Assembly (NCBI GenBank): GCA_964606575.1
Contig: CAZSHA010000002.1
Location: forward strand, 1-64,000
Length of the DNA stretch: 64,000 nt
Reading direction: 5' to 3'
Origin: RGIG4576 sp964606575
GTDB taxonomy: Bacteria > Bacteroidota > Bacteroidia > Bacteroidales > Muribaculaceae
The first letter of the stretch is position 1, and each line of letters starts with the position of its first letter. Position numbers and translations under genes: made by a program. The notes beneath the pieces are model-generated. The model was given only the letters and a program-made list of their open reading frames with translations. It did no database searches and was not told the DNA's origin. This document shows, piece after piece, positions 9,477 to 19,000 of this stretch.

Positions 9477-10745
9477 AATTTTTGATTGTAAATGCTTAGG
9501 TGTACAAGATATTGCTATAAAATTGAGTAGCTGTCCAAACATAAGCATATAAATAGGAATAGCAGGAAGCAGCAATCGGCTCCATTCTTGTTGAGCACCT
9601 AAAATAATTACAATCAAATGGCTGCAACCAAGCATATAAATAAAGCAAGAAAACCAAGGAATCCGATGCTTTTTGAAAATGATATGATAAAATAAAACAA
9701 ATGTATAACAGAGAATTAGGAAATAAAGAAATTTCATATCAAGACTGGTAAAAGCCGTTATTACACCAATAGTTGAACCATAATAAGTTGAAAATAACGT
9801 GCAATTGGAATTGTGAAGTACACTTTTTGCAGTACCGATAAAATATGCGGCAAAATTCTGTTTATAAGAATTTGAAACCTCTTTTTGAATATCTTTGAGT
9901 TCAAAGTTGTCCTTTAAGCCAAGTGTTTCGCTCCAAAGGTCATCTCCTTTTTCAGCAGTATTTTCTATATAAGTTTTTATATGTTGGTTCTCTGTGTTTT
10001 TTGAGGTTAGCATTCCATATTGTCGAGCTAGATAGTATTGATTGATAGTGCTGATGGCTGTCGGTGAAAAGGTGCCATATCTAGATTCAAAAGCCTTAGT
10101 ATAGGCAAAAAGCGCTATAGATGATGTCATTATTCCCGCCATGCCTGTATAAAAAATTTTGCGTTTATCTTTTTGTTTTAAGAATGCTATTATCCAAGCG
10201 ACAGCACACACCGGAATGGTGTATATAGAAGCAGGTCTTATAAAAATTGCGAGTAATAGAAAAAAAGAGAAATATAAGCATGATTGCATGGAATTTCTTG
10301 TCCAAGCTATATATGCGTTGTAAACGAGGAAAACATAGCAACTAAGGGCAAGTGATTCTGTGAGAATTATGTTATTCCATGAGGTTATACCCGGGTAAAT
10401 AGCATAAAACAGAGAAATAATCCATGCCAAATTCTTGTGTGAGCTTATTTGATAAACTAACTTATAAAAGCAAGGTATAGATAAAAGAAAAATAAAATGT
10501 TGCAAGATTATAGTTGCAAGATAAAAATAATGTTCATGAACACACATTTTAATCAACCCTAAAAATAAGGGATATATGGGCGTGCGTAATTTGTCGATAT
10601 CGCCTAAAAGAAGTGTATCCCAAGCCTTTTCATAACCTGAACTATCAGCTGCGAGAACAGCATCTCCGAAAACTATATATAACAAGCTGTTTGTTACGGC
10701 TAGAGTTATAACGGTTCGTAAAGAGGTTATTTTAATTGCTTTCAT
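9468..10745 (-). CDS. Multi-span membrane glycosyltransferase (ArnT/PMT-like)
   Basis: A 425-residue protein with about ten membrane segments. The start is taken at MKAIKITS because the upstream part of the longer open frame overlaps the flavoprotein gene; this ATG overlaps the stop of that gene by 14 bases. After the first membrane segment comes AADSSGYEKAW and later RTPIYPLFLG, the acidic-residue loop and TPxYP signature of GT-C enzymes that use polyprenyl-phosphate sugars (ArnT, PMT, RgtA/B). It probably transfers a sugar from a lipid carrier to a glycan at the outer face of the inner membrane. Pairing with the mutase-like gene suggests a small surface-glycan module. The sugar is unknown. 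Confidence 0.7.
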   Translation of the reverse strand: MKAIKITSLRTVITLAVTNSLLYIVFGDAVLAADSSGYEKAWDTLLLGDIDKLRTPIYPLFLGLIKMCVHEHYFYLATIILQHFIFLLSIPCFYKLVYQISSHKNLAWIISLFYAIYPGITSWNNIILTESLALSCYVFLVYNAYIAWTRNSMQSCLYFSFFLLLAIFIRPASIYTIPVCAVAWIIAFLKQKDKRKIFYTGMAGIMTSSIALFAYTKAFESRYGTFSPTAISTINQYYLARQYGMLTSKNTENQHIKTYIENTAEKGDDLWSETLGLKDNFELKDIQKEVSNSYKQNFAAYFIGTAKSVLHNSNCTLFSTYYGSTIGVITAFTSLDMKFLYFLILCYTFVLFYHIIFKKHRIPWFSCFIYMLGCSHLIVIILGAQQEWSRLLLPAIPIYMLMFGQLLNFIAISCTPKHLQSKILI

Positions 10746-12296
10746 GATAATCTTCTTCAGTGTTAACAGCCCAAATTGCCGATTTATCGCTATTTTGGTT
10801 GCGGATGGCATCCACGGTTTCCATTGCAGTGAGCATGGAATGATCCATATTGTTGTAACGGTGTTGTCCATTACGACCTATGCAATATAAATTAGAAATG
10901 CTATTTAAGAAAGTTTTAACTTTATCCAATTGGTAATAGCTTCCGATATATATAGGATATGCTTTTTTTATTTTTATTTGTGTACTGTCCAAAACATCAT
11001 TGGCATCAATAAAGCCAATATTAACAAGCTCATCAATAGCCATATTTACAAATTGTTCTTCGCTCATGTTCCAAAGTTTATCACCTTCTGTACAGAAGTA
11101 TTCTAATCCAATCCATTGAGTGTTAACATAATCCTTTAGCATATAAGGTGACCAGTTGTTGAATATTTGTATTCTGCCTATTTTTACATCCCGTTCTTGT
11201 ATGTAGATCCATGTATCTGGTATACGTTGTTTGAAATCTGGAATCGTTGTTTGGTTGTGTATTTTCATTTTTTTCACAAGCAACCCTACGGTTATAAAAT
11301 CTCTATATTGAAGGTTGTTTGCTATTTCATATACATCTTTGGGTATCTCAATGCCGCTAAGGGTGTTTATAAGTTCTTTGATGGGCATAGATGACAACAA
11401 GTGGGTACATTGGTATCGCTTGTTATCCGCTGTTTCTATATAGTCTACATGGTTGTCGGTTATGTGTATTTTGGATACTCTGGCTTGAGTGTTGATTTTT
11501 CCTCCCATCTTTTTTATGTCGCTGGCTACAGCTTCCCATAATTGTCCCGGACCATACTTGGGATAATAAAATGATTCTATTAAAGATGTTTCTATATTCT
11601 TGTTTTTGAAATGCAGCTTGTTGTAGAAAATGTTTTTGAAAAGGGTGAAAATAGATAGACCCTTTACACGTTGAGAACCCCAATCAGCACTTAGTTTAGA
11701 GGGATGAATACCCCAAACCTTCTGTGTGTAATCTTCGAAGAACATGCTGTATAATGGTTTGCCAAATCTATTAATGTAGAAATTCTCTAGATTTTCTTCC
11801 TTTTTCTTAGTAAACAAAGTACCCAAATATCCAAGACCAGACTTGAGCGTGTTTTTAACGCCCATATTAGAAAAAGTCTTCCATTTCAAAGAGATAGGAT
11901 AGTCAAAGAATTTGCGGAGATAAAAAATGCGTGAAATGCGTTTTCGAGTTAACATTACGCGTTCTTGTTTTTCCGGATCTGCTCCATTTTCTGAAAACTC
12001 CGTGTTCCTATTAATGAGCTTGTCATCAATGGCTGGAGCGCCTTGAAGAGGCATGATGCTATTCCAAAAGTCATTGACCCTTCTGCTTTTGCTAAAGAAA
12101 CGATGTCCACCAATATCTATACGGTTTCCCTTGTAAAGGACGGTTTGTGATATACCCCCTATTGCTTTAGTCTGCTCTAAGATAATAGGATGAATATCGG
12201 TTGATTTCAGCATTTCATAGGCGGCAGTAAGTCCAGCAGGCCCTGCTCCTATTATTATAGCTGTATTGTATTGTATTGTATTGTATTGTTCCGCAT
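10732..12296 (-). CDS. UDP-galactopyranose-mutase-like flavoprotein, start out of frame
   Basis: FAD-dependent protein of the UGM/protoporphyrinogen-oxidase-like family found in polysaccharide loci. Coding capacity runs from an FAD-binding segment IIIGAGPAGLTAAYE (12258-12214) through GGHRFFSKS and a C-terminal YCIGRNGQHRYNNMDHS flavin-binding motif. The FAD segment is in the main frame, but no ATG, GTG or TTG lies in that frame between it and the upstream stop at 12322-12324. The plausible ATGs at 12296 and 12317 are in another frame and end at the TAA at 12255-12257. Between them lie five tandem TATTG units; four or seven would put the ATG in frame. The first in-frame ATG (12213) would delete the FAD motif. 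This allele is therefore probably off. The gene follows the purine permease by a few bases. Confidence 0.7.
12264..12288. repeat. Five tandem TATTG repeats at the start of the mutase-like gene
   Basis: Five perfect copies of TATTG (CAATA on the coding strand), just inside the start codon. A five-base unit changes the reading frame at every gain or loss. With five copies the ATG at 12296 runs into a stop after 13 codons; with four copies it reads straight into the FAD-binding motif. Confidence 0.95.
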
Positions 12297-12321
12297 GAAA
12301 ATATTGGTTTTTAGCATGTTT

Positions 12322-13608
12322 TTATATAATGAACTTAAGGACGAAGATAGCAGAAAGCACGTATGTGCCGATTGTCAATTTCTTGCGGTTTCCAGAGAAT
12401 AGGTTGATTAGCACATAGCTTAGCAATCCAAGCACGATACCGTTAGATATACTATAAGTCAACGGCATCATTATTATACAGATAAATGCCGGTACGGCTT
12501 CGGAATAGTCGGTGAAATTGATTTTGCTCACCGATGCCATCATCATAAGACCTACGATTATCAAGGCTGGTGCTACAGCAGCACTAGGTATCGACAAGAA
12601 GAAAGGTGCTAAGAATAGCGAAATCAAGAAGCATACAGCGGCAGCGAAAGCCGTTAGTCCAGTGCGGCCTCCAGCTCCTACGCCAGCCGAACTTTCAACG
12701 TAGGTTGTAGTGGTACTGCTACCCATCATCGCACCCACAGTTGTGGCAATAGCATCTACCATAAAGGCTTTCTTCAACCAAGGAATTTTACCGTCTTTAT
12801 CTATCATGTTGGCACGTGCCGATACACCGATAAGTGTACCTATCGTATCGAAGATGTCGACAAAAAGGAATGTGAACACTACTACAATCATATCCTTAGT
12901 GAGGATATGTGTCCATTCGAATTTGAATAGGATAGGTTCCATTGATGGCGGGATGCTGAAGAAACCGTCTAGTTTGGTAACCCCCATAGGTATACCTATC
13001 AATGTTGTTATGATGATTCCATAGAGCAATGCTCCAGTCACGTTTTTAACTAGTAGGATAGCCGAGATGATAAGTCCTATCAAGCAAAGTAGGGCAGGAC
13101 CAGAAGTCACATTACCTATGCTTACAAGGGTAGCGTCGCTGTTCACTACGATACCAGAGTTTTGAAGTCCGAGGAATGCGATGAACAGACCGATACCGCA
13201 ACCTATAGAGTTCCTTATGGTTTCTGGCAGCGAGTATAGAATCATCTCACGTAGGTTGGTTATAGTCAATAATATGAAAATAACGCCCTCTATGAATACT
13301 GCCGTCAGTGCGAATTGCCATGTGTAGCCGAGTGTCATGCACACTGTGTAGGTGAAAAATGACAGCAATCCGATACCGGGAGCTAAGACGAACGGCAATT
13401 TGCCGTATACAGCCATTAGCATTGTGGCTAGTCCCGAGATTACGGCTGTCGTTGTGAACACTGCACCACGATCCATGCCGGCCGCACTAAGCACGTTTGG
13501 AGCAACGGCTAGGATATATGCCATAGTAAGGAATGTGGTGATACCTGCGATAAGTTCAGTTTTTACGTTGTGTTGCTTTGGATTGAATCCGAAAAGTTTG
13601 TTAAGCAT
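12322..13608 (-). CDS. NCS2/AzgA-type purine permease
   Basis: A 428-residue inner-membrane transporter with about 12-14 hydrophobic segments, of the AzgA/PbuG branch of the NCS2 family, which imports hypoxanthine, guanine or adenine by proton symport. Visible signatures include MLNKLFGFNPKQHNVKTEL at the N-terminus, the MAYILAVAPNVLSAAGMD segment, FTFLFVDIFDTIGTLIGV in the middle and SSTTTTYVESSAGVGAGG, all typical of the branch. A TAATTTTG -7 box lies about 38 bases upstream (13646-13653). The mutase-like gene begins within 5-25 bases of its stop, so they may share a transcript. Confidence 0.9.
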   Translation of the reverse strand: MLNKLFGFNPKQHNVKTELIAGITTFLTMAYILAVAPNVLSAAGMDRGAVFTTTAVISGLATMLMAVYGKLPFVLAPGIGLLSFFTYTVCMTLGYTWQFALTAVFIEGVIFILLTITNLREMILYSLPETIRNSIGCGIGLFIAFLGLQNSGIVVNSDATLVSIGNVTSGPALLCLIGLIISAILLVKNVTGALLYGIIITTLIGIPMGVTKLDGFFSIPPSMEPILFKFEWTHILTKDMIVVVFTFLFVDIFDTIGTLIGVSARANMIDKDGKIPWLKKAFMVDAIATTVGAMMGSSTTTTYVESSAGVGAGGRTGLTAFAAAVCFLISLFLAPFFLSIPSAAVAPALIIVGLMMMASVSKINFTDYSEAVPAFICIIMMPLTYSISNGIVLGLLSYVLINLFSGNRKKLTIGTYVLSAIFVLKFII

Positions 13609-13645
13609 AGATGTATTTAATTATATGGGTTTTCATGAAATGTCG

Positions 13646-13653
13646 CAAAATTA
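13646..13653 (-). promoter_or_regulatory. -7 box upstream of the purine permease
   Basis: Minus-strand TAATTTTG fits TAnnTTTG, 38 bases before the permease start; no convincing -33 box. Confidence 0.5.
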
Positions 13654-13732
13654 CTCAAAAAACTCATAATAATACCATATTGATGTTAAAAAACTGTTTT
13701 TTAGTGCCGTTCAGTTATGGTATATCGAAGCG

Positions 13733-13774
13733 GTAATAAAAAAGAAGCAGCCAAAATCTAACTCTTGGCTGCTT
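13733..13774 (-). terminator. Rho-independent terminator after the lipoprotein gene
   Basis: Perfect 10-base inverted repeat AAGCAGCCAA (13745-13754) / TTGGCTGCTT (13765-13774) with a 10-base loop, followed on the minus strand by a run of six T. It sits 25 bases past the stop of the lipoprotein gene at 13799. Confidence 0.85.
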
Positions 13775-13798
13775 GTGGCTTTGCATTGTAGCATGCTT

Positions 13799-14272
13799 TT
13801 ATTTTTCCTCTTCTTCGCTTCCTTCGGTATTGCCTTTGTTATACTCTTCTTCTGGGATATATTGAAGAACGTTATATCCGTCGGGAGTGATGTGAAGATG
13901 ATTGTTTTCTGTTATTGCGTAGAATGTGTATTGAGTTCCGTCTAGCTCAAGCATTTTAAGTGATTTGTCGCTTGGTGTATAAGACTTCCATGTGAAATTC
14001 TTAGCAGCTTTAGAGCTGCCTAATGTTTCGATATATTCGTATGTTCCATTCCCTGATACATCGAATACGTAGGCTTCATAATAGTAAGTTGGAGCGTTAT
14101 TGGTGATGCTTTTAAGAACCCACTTCGTTCCGCATAGTCCAGTTGATAGCGGATTATCTTCGATATATTGAACATCGTTGTCATCAGAGCTGTTGCATGA
14201 AGTAATAGTTGCCGAAGCTAGCATCATCACAATCAATAATAATACGTTTCTGAATGTAAGTTTCTCTTTCAT
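13799..14272 (-). CDS. Small lipoprotein of unknown function
   Basis: 157 residues. Hydrophobic leader ending in a lipobox (ATITSC, Cys26) followed by Asn/Ser/Asp-rich linker, so it is lipidated; the acidic residues right after the Cys are compatible with surface export in Bacteroidetes. The rest looks like a small beta-rich domain (GTKWVLKSI, GNGTYEYIE, YTFYAITENNHLHI), reminiscent of lipocalin-like Bacteroidetes lipoproteins, and ends in a Glu-rich tail. No specific function can be assigned. It has its own promoter box and terminator, so it is a single-gene unit. Confidence 0.75.
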   Translation of the reverse strand: MKEKLTFRNVLLLIVMMLASATITSCNSSDDNDVQYIEDNPLSTGLCGTKWVLKSITNNAPTYYYEAYVFDVSGNGTYEYIETLGSSKAAKNFTWKSYTPSDKSLKMLELDGTQYTFYAITENNHLHITPDGYNVLQYIPEEEYNKGNTEGSEEEEK

Positions 14273-14324
14273 TGCTTTTTGAAATAAATTATAATTAAAA
14301 ATAAATGTGTTGTATAATGTTCAG

Positions 14325-14365
14325 CACTGCCATAGATTTGCAGTGTGGTTTTCGGCACAAAGATA
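14325..14365 (-). promoter_or_regulatory. -7 box and leader hairpin of the lipoprotein gene
   Basis: Minus-strand TATCTTTG (14358-14365) is followed in the leader by a 6-base hairpin, CACTGC (14325-14330) / GCAGTG (14340-14345). The leader is about 80 bases. The role of the hairpin is unknown. Confidence 0.5.
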
Positions 14366-14414
14366 CGATAAAAAAGATTCCCTATGTGTTATAGAAATAA
14401 AAACATATTAAAAT

Positions 14415-15341
14415 TTACTTCAGCAGGTTAGCGTTCCTTTTCAGACCATCCAATTTGGCACGCTTCACCGCGCTATGTCGAAATATGTTGATAAAGCTAT
14501 CATGGCTCATGTCAGTAATGTCTTCTAATGTTAGGCTGAGAAAGGCTTCGCTGGGGTCGAACTCCTCAATTTGTGTGGGCATGGCGTGCTGGTTGTGCGG
14601 ACAGCACATTTGGCACGTGTCGCATCCATAGACTCGGTTGCCCATCGTTTCTTTCACCCATGCGGGCAATTCGCCTCTGCGTTCAATCAACTGGCATGAC
14701 AAGCAACGTCGGGCATCTAGTCCGCTATCGCCATTCAACGCTCCTCCAGGGCAAGATTCCTCGCAGCGTCGGCAATCGCCGCATGTATCGGCGCAAGGCG
14801 GGTCGGGTTGTAGCTGTAGGGTGGTTATAAGTTCTCCTAGGAAGAAGAAGGAGCCTTTACCCGGGATTATTAGCAGGTGATTTCGCCCTATCATACCGAT
14901 GCCGGCTTTTCTAGCCCAGTATTTTTCCCTTATGGGAGCAGTATCTACACATATCCGTGATTCAGAATTCCAATTCGTTTCGATGAAGCGTGCGAGTGCT
15001 TTTAGTCGCTTTCTCAGCACCTCATGGTAATCATCTCCGTATGCGTACACCGAGAATTGCGGAGCATCGGCAGCCTGCTTAACGCTAGGGTAGTAGTTTA
15101 ATGCCACGCATATTATGGTTTTGGCGTTAGGGAAAAGCTCTGTTGGATTATCGCGCAATTCTTTGTAACGTGCGGCATATTCCATGCAGTCGTTTTTGCC
15201 GCTCTCAATCCAGTTGTTATATTGTGCTATCGCATCTTCATCCACGCGTTCGGCGCGAGCAAATCCACAAGCGTCAAAACCAAGTTCTAAGGCTTTGGCC
15301 CTGATAGTTTCTTTTATGTCGTCGTGGAGGGTGTTGCTCAT
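14415..15341 (-). CDS. queG: Epoxyqueuosine reductase
   Basis: Cobalamin- and iron-sulfur-dependent enzyme that performs the last step of queuosine synthesis on tRNA. In 308 residues it shows the catalytic Asp region (VDTAPIREKYWARKAGIGMIG, Asp133), followed by two 4Fe-4S clusters: CADTCGDCRRCEESCP (cysteines 183-197) and CLSCQ with VYGCDTCQMCCPHN (cysteines about 213-247). The length is at the short end for the family, which sometimes carries an extra C-terminal HEAT region absent here. The downstream end follows the lipoprotein promoter; the deacetylase gene lies 12 bases upstream. Confidence 0.93.
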   Translation of the reverse strand: MSNTLHDDIKETIRAKALELGFDACGFARAERVDEDAIAQYNNWIESGKNDCMEYAARYKELRDNPTELFPNAKTIICVALNYYPSVKQAADAPQFSVYAYGDDYHEVLRKRLKALARFIETNWNSESRICVDTAPIREKYWARKAGIGMIGRNHLLIIPGKGSFFFLGELITTLQLQPDPPCADTCGDCRRCEESCPGGALNGDSGLDARRCLSCQLIERRGELPAWVKETMGNRVYGCDTCQMCCPHNQHAMPTQIEEFDPSEAFLSLTLEDITDMSHDSFINIFRHSAVKRAKLDGLKRNANLLK

Positions 15342-15353
15342 ACGCAGTAATGG

Positions 15354-15980
15354 CTATTTTTCGTCAGAAGCCTTAATTCGCTCAAAGGAATACCCCTTTT
15401 TCTGTAGCCATTCAATAGCTCTAGGAAGGGCGTATTTCATATTTTTCTCGGCTTTAAGCGAGTCGTGGAACACTATAATAGAGCCTTTGCGCGCATATCT
15501 TTTCACGTTCTTCAACACTTGCTCGCCTGAAAGTTTGTTGCTGTAGTCACGGGTCACCAAGTCATACATTACTATGGTGTAATGCTCCCGAAGCACGCTT
15601 ATCTGGGTCCATCTCAACAATCCGTGAGGAGGACGGAACAACGGCGATTTTATGAGAATGTTAGCTTCAGCCACGTTACGTAAATATCGGCGGGAAGTCA
15701 CTTTCATCCCTTGCAGGTGGTTCATTGTGTGGTTTCCTACGCTATGTCCTCGGCGTTTTATCTCTTCAAATAGCTCGGGATTGCGTTTCACGTTGTCGCC
15801 TACGCAAAAAAATGTGGCTTTCACTCCATATTTATCGAGTGTGTCAAGCACCCACGGTGTAACCTCAGGAATAGGTCCGTCGTCGAATGTGAGGTACACG
15901 CACTTGCGTTTCTTGTGCAGTCGCCACACGCATTCGGGGAAAAACACTCTATAAAATAAAGGCGGTTGTTCTATCAGCAT
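15354..15980 (-). CDS. Polysaccharide deacetylase (NodB-like, CE4)
   Basis: 208 residues with the NodB homology domain. TFDDGP (Asp33, Asp34) supplies the catalytic base and metal ligand, HSVGNHTMNH supplies the metal-binding His84 and His88, and FRPPHG is motif 3. CE4 enzymes remove N- or O-acetyl groups from glycans such as peptidoglycan or poly-GlcNAc. No cleavable signal peptide is evident, so the location is uncertain; the N-terminus is only mildly hydrophobic. It is 12 bases upstream of queG and probably co-transcribed. Confidence 0.9.
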   Translation of the reverse strand: MLIEQPPLFYRVFFPECVWRLHKKRKCVYLTFDDGPIPEVTPWVLDTLDKYGVKATFFCVGDNVKRNPELFEEIKRRGHSVGNHTMNHLQGMKVTSRRYLRNVAEANILIKSPLFRPPHGLLRWTQISVLREHYTIVMYDLVTRDYSNKLSGEQVLKNVKRYARKGSIIVFHDSLKAEKNMKYALPRAIEWLQKKGYSFERIKASDEK

Positions 15981-15995
15981 AGTCGATATAAATAT

Positions 15996-16023
15996 AGAGG
16001 GATAACAATTGAGTTATCCCTCT
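15996..16023 (-). terminator. Hairpin after the DUF2723 gene
   Basis: Perfect 11-base stem AGAGGGATAAC (15996-16006) / GTTATCCCTCT (16013-16023) with the loop AATTGA, 14 bases after the DUF2723 stop. The downstream T tract is broken (TATATTTATAT). The sequence GGGATAACAATTG recurs in the hairpin at 26447-26513. Confidence 0.65.
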
Positions 16024-16036
16024 TGTTTTGACATTA

Positions 16037-19000
16037 TTAATTAGCTGAACTTTTTTTGCGGTTTTCTTGAATGTATAAGCGTTCAACGTTTACGCCTATT
16101 TTGCTAATTTCCTCAATCAATCCTTCTAATTTGTCTTCTGCAATCTCGCTATAAGTCTTGATATAGTCCATAAACAACGTTTGATCTATATACATGTCGT
16201 ATGTTGTCAGGCGGCTATATAGGCTAGGTGAAAGCTGTTGGTAGAATCTCACGTTTTCGGCGTATTTCAAAATCTCATGGCGTAAGATTTCCTCGGCTTT
16301 CTTCGCATCCTCTTTATTGCCGGTGAACTCGCTTAGCAAATAATAGTCGTGCGCGATGTTCTCACCAGTCTGGATAGAATAAGGGCAAGCCTTTTCTGGC
16401 AATTTGGTGATGATGAGGTCAAGCACGTTGCGAGCTTTCTTATAGCTTTCGTCTACAAACGCTTTGGTCTTTGCGTATTCAGGAGTATCCTTATCCATAG
16501 ACTCAAGTTCTACTTCCTTGGCGTAACCTTCTTGTATAAGACTGCCAGCCAAGTCGAGCATAGACGAGCGAACTGTAGATACCATGCGGCGAACGGTTTC
16601 GTCAAGGTATATAGAACCCGGCTCAGCCGTATCAAGACCTCCCCAACGGAATTTCTTGGTCACGTTCTCATACATCTTGTCGGTATTAACTCCAGTTTCT
16701 CCGTCCATGTTGTAAAGGACTGGGGTCACTTGATAAGCCATACCGGTGTTGAGCATATATGGGTTTAATCCCAAGAAATACTTATCTGGAACGGTCATTG
16801 CGAAATATGTAGGACGTTTCCAGCCTTCGGCAATGCTAGAAGCTATAATATCCAGCGACATCACTTTGCTTGAGCTCATTGCTCCCTCGGCTGCCGTGTT
16901 GCGTTCTTTCAACATGTTCACGTCGATATATTCGCAGATGTAGTCTTTGTATCTTTCAGGCACTACGTTCTGCTTGATAACATCGTCGGCATTCACTGGG
17001 ATGTACATTACAGGATATTTTATTTCAGAAAGTCCATATTTAGGATTCTTAGAATTAGGGCCATAGAATAGCTCAAGCGACTTCAAGGCTGGCACTGGCA
17101 TAGTGTCTGGCTCAATGAAGTAGCCGTATTGCCTTTGCTCATAGGCGAAAGAGTCGTCGTGCGCAAGCATTGGAAGCGGTTTCGACTCGTAGGCGTTACG
17201 ACGCATCTGGTCGATATACCAGTCGGTTGCCAAATAGCTTAGGTTGACCACACGCACGTCGGTACGGTAACCTTCTACTTCTTGAGCGTACCATAGCGGG
17301 AATGTGTCGTTGTCGCCATTGGTGAAAATGATACCGTTTTCGTCAACGCTCGACAAGTAGTTCATACCGAAATCACGGGCACAATATCTGCCTGAACGGT
17401 CGTGGTCGTCCCACGTCTGGCTCACCATTTGTAGCGGAATAATCAATCCTACTATGCTTGCCACGATAGCCACGATAGTGCTTTTCTTGTCGTTTACGGC
17501 TATTTGAGCGTTCTTGTTCACCTTGTTAAGTATGTCGATTATGATTTTCCATAATCCGGCGACTCCCATACCCACCCATATAGCGAAAGCGTAGAACGAG
17601 CCGGCATAGGCATAGTCGCGCTCACGAGGTTGGTTAGGTGTCTGGTTCAAGTATATCACAATGGCAATACCAGTCATGAAGAACAAGAAGAATATAACCC
17701 AGAATTGCTCAATGCCGCGCTTGTTGGAATAGGCTTGCCATAATAGTCCTATGATACCGAAGATAAGCGGTAGCATATAGAATACGTTATGTCCCTTGTT
17801 TCCAGTTGTCAACTCGCTTGGCATCAGGCTTTGGTCGCCTAAGCGGGCGTTGTCGATAACAGGAATACCGGTAATCCAGTTTCCTTGAGTTATTTCTCCG
17901 CTGCCTTGTATGTCATTCTGTCTGCCAGAGAAGTTCCACATGAAATATCTCCAATACATGTAGCTCAATTGGTAATCGAGGAAGAACTGCAAGTTTTCGA
18001 GGAAAGTAGGCTTAAGTTTGGTGTCATATACTTCAGCCATGCCGTTACGGTCAAGTCGTGCGGCTACGTTAACCCTATTGCCTTTCATTCCTATCCATTC
18101 TTGGTATTGCTTAGCGTGAAGCCCGCTGTACATGCGAGGGAACAGCATGTCAAGCTCCGGATTCATCTTATAATCCTTAGACTTGCCTATCGCAATGTAT
18201 TCATCGGGTTCAGAGGCATCTTTTTTCACCTTTTTAGCGTAAAGCGTTTTCCCTTCGCTCACCACAGGCTTATAGTTGCCTGCTCCGCTGACGTCTTGAT
18301 AGACTACGCCCGAATTGAACGTTTGTCCATAAAGCAACGGGCGGTCGCCATATTGCTCACGGTTCAAGTAGCTGGCAAGCGAGAATACGTTGTCAGGCGA
18401 GTTCTGGTCGATAGGAGTCTGTGCGTTAGAGCGGATAAGAATCACAGCATAAGAAGAATATCCTATGAAAATAACGAATATGCTCATTGCTGTTATGGTG
18501 AATATGCGTACTGGGATATTCTTGCAGAATTTCCACAAATATATTGCAAGAGCCGCAATAAGCAAGAACGGCAACAAGAAACCGTCGCCTATGAGCAGCA
18601 TACCCGAGAAGAATACGCTCAAGAAGAACGATAGCTTGATGCGTAGCGTGCTTTGTTGCTTGTAAAGCTCATAAATGCACCATGCGAATATGGCTACATC
18701 TAAAACGGCATACACGATAACGCCAACATTGTAGCTTGCTCCCAGTCCGTTCACAAATAGCAACTCAAACCATTGACCCATTTCAACGAATCCAGGAACC
18801 AATCCGTAAAGAATTAATACGATTATGGCGAATGAAACCAGCAACGCTATCAATGAGCCTTTCACCGATGTGTTCTTGTATTTCTTATAATAGAACACTA
18901 GCACAATGGCTGGAATACATAGCAAGTTCAACAAGTGGACAGCTATGGAAACGCCTATCACATAGGCTATCAGTATCAGGTAACGGTCGCTGTGGGCTTC

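Noticed and set aside
10746..10871. N-terminal extension of the membrane glycosyltransferase
   Set aside because: It lies within the end of the mutase-like gene in another frame and contains no membrane or conserved residues.
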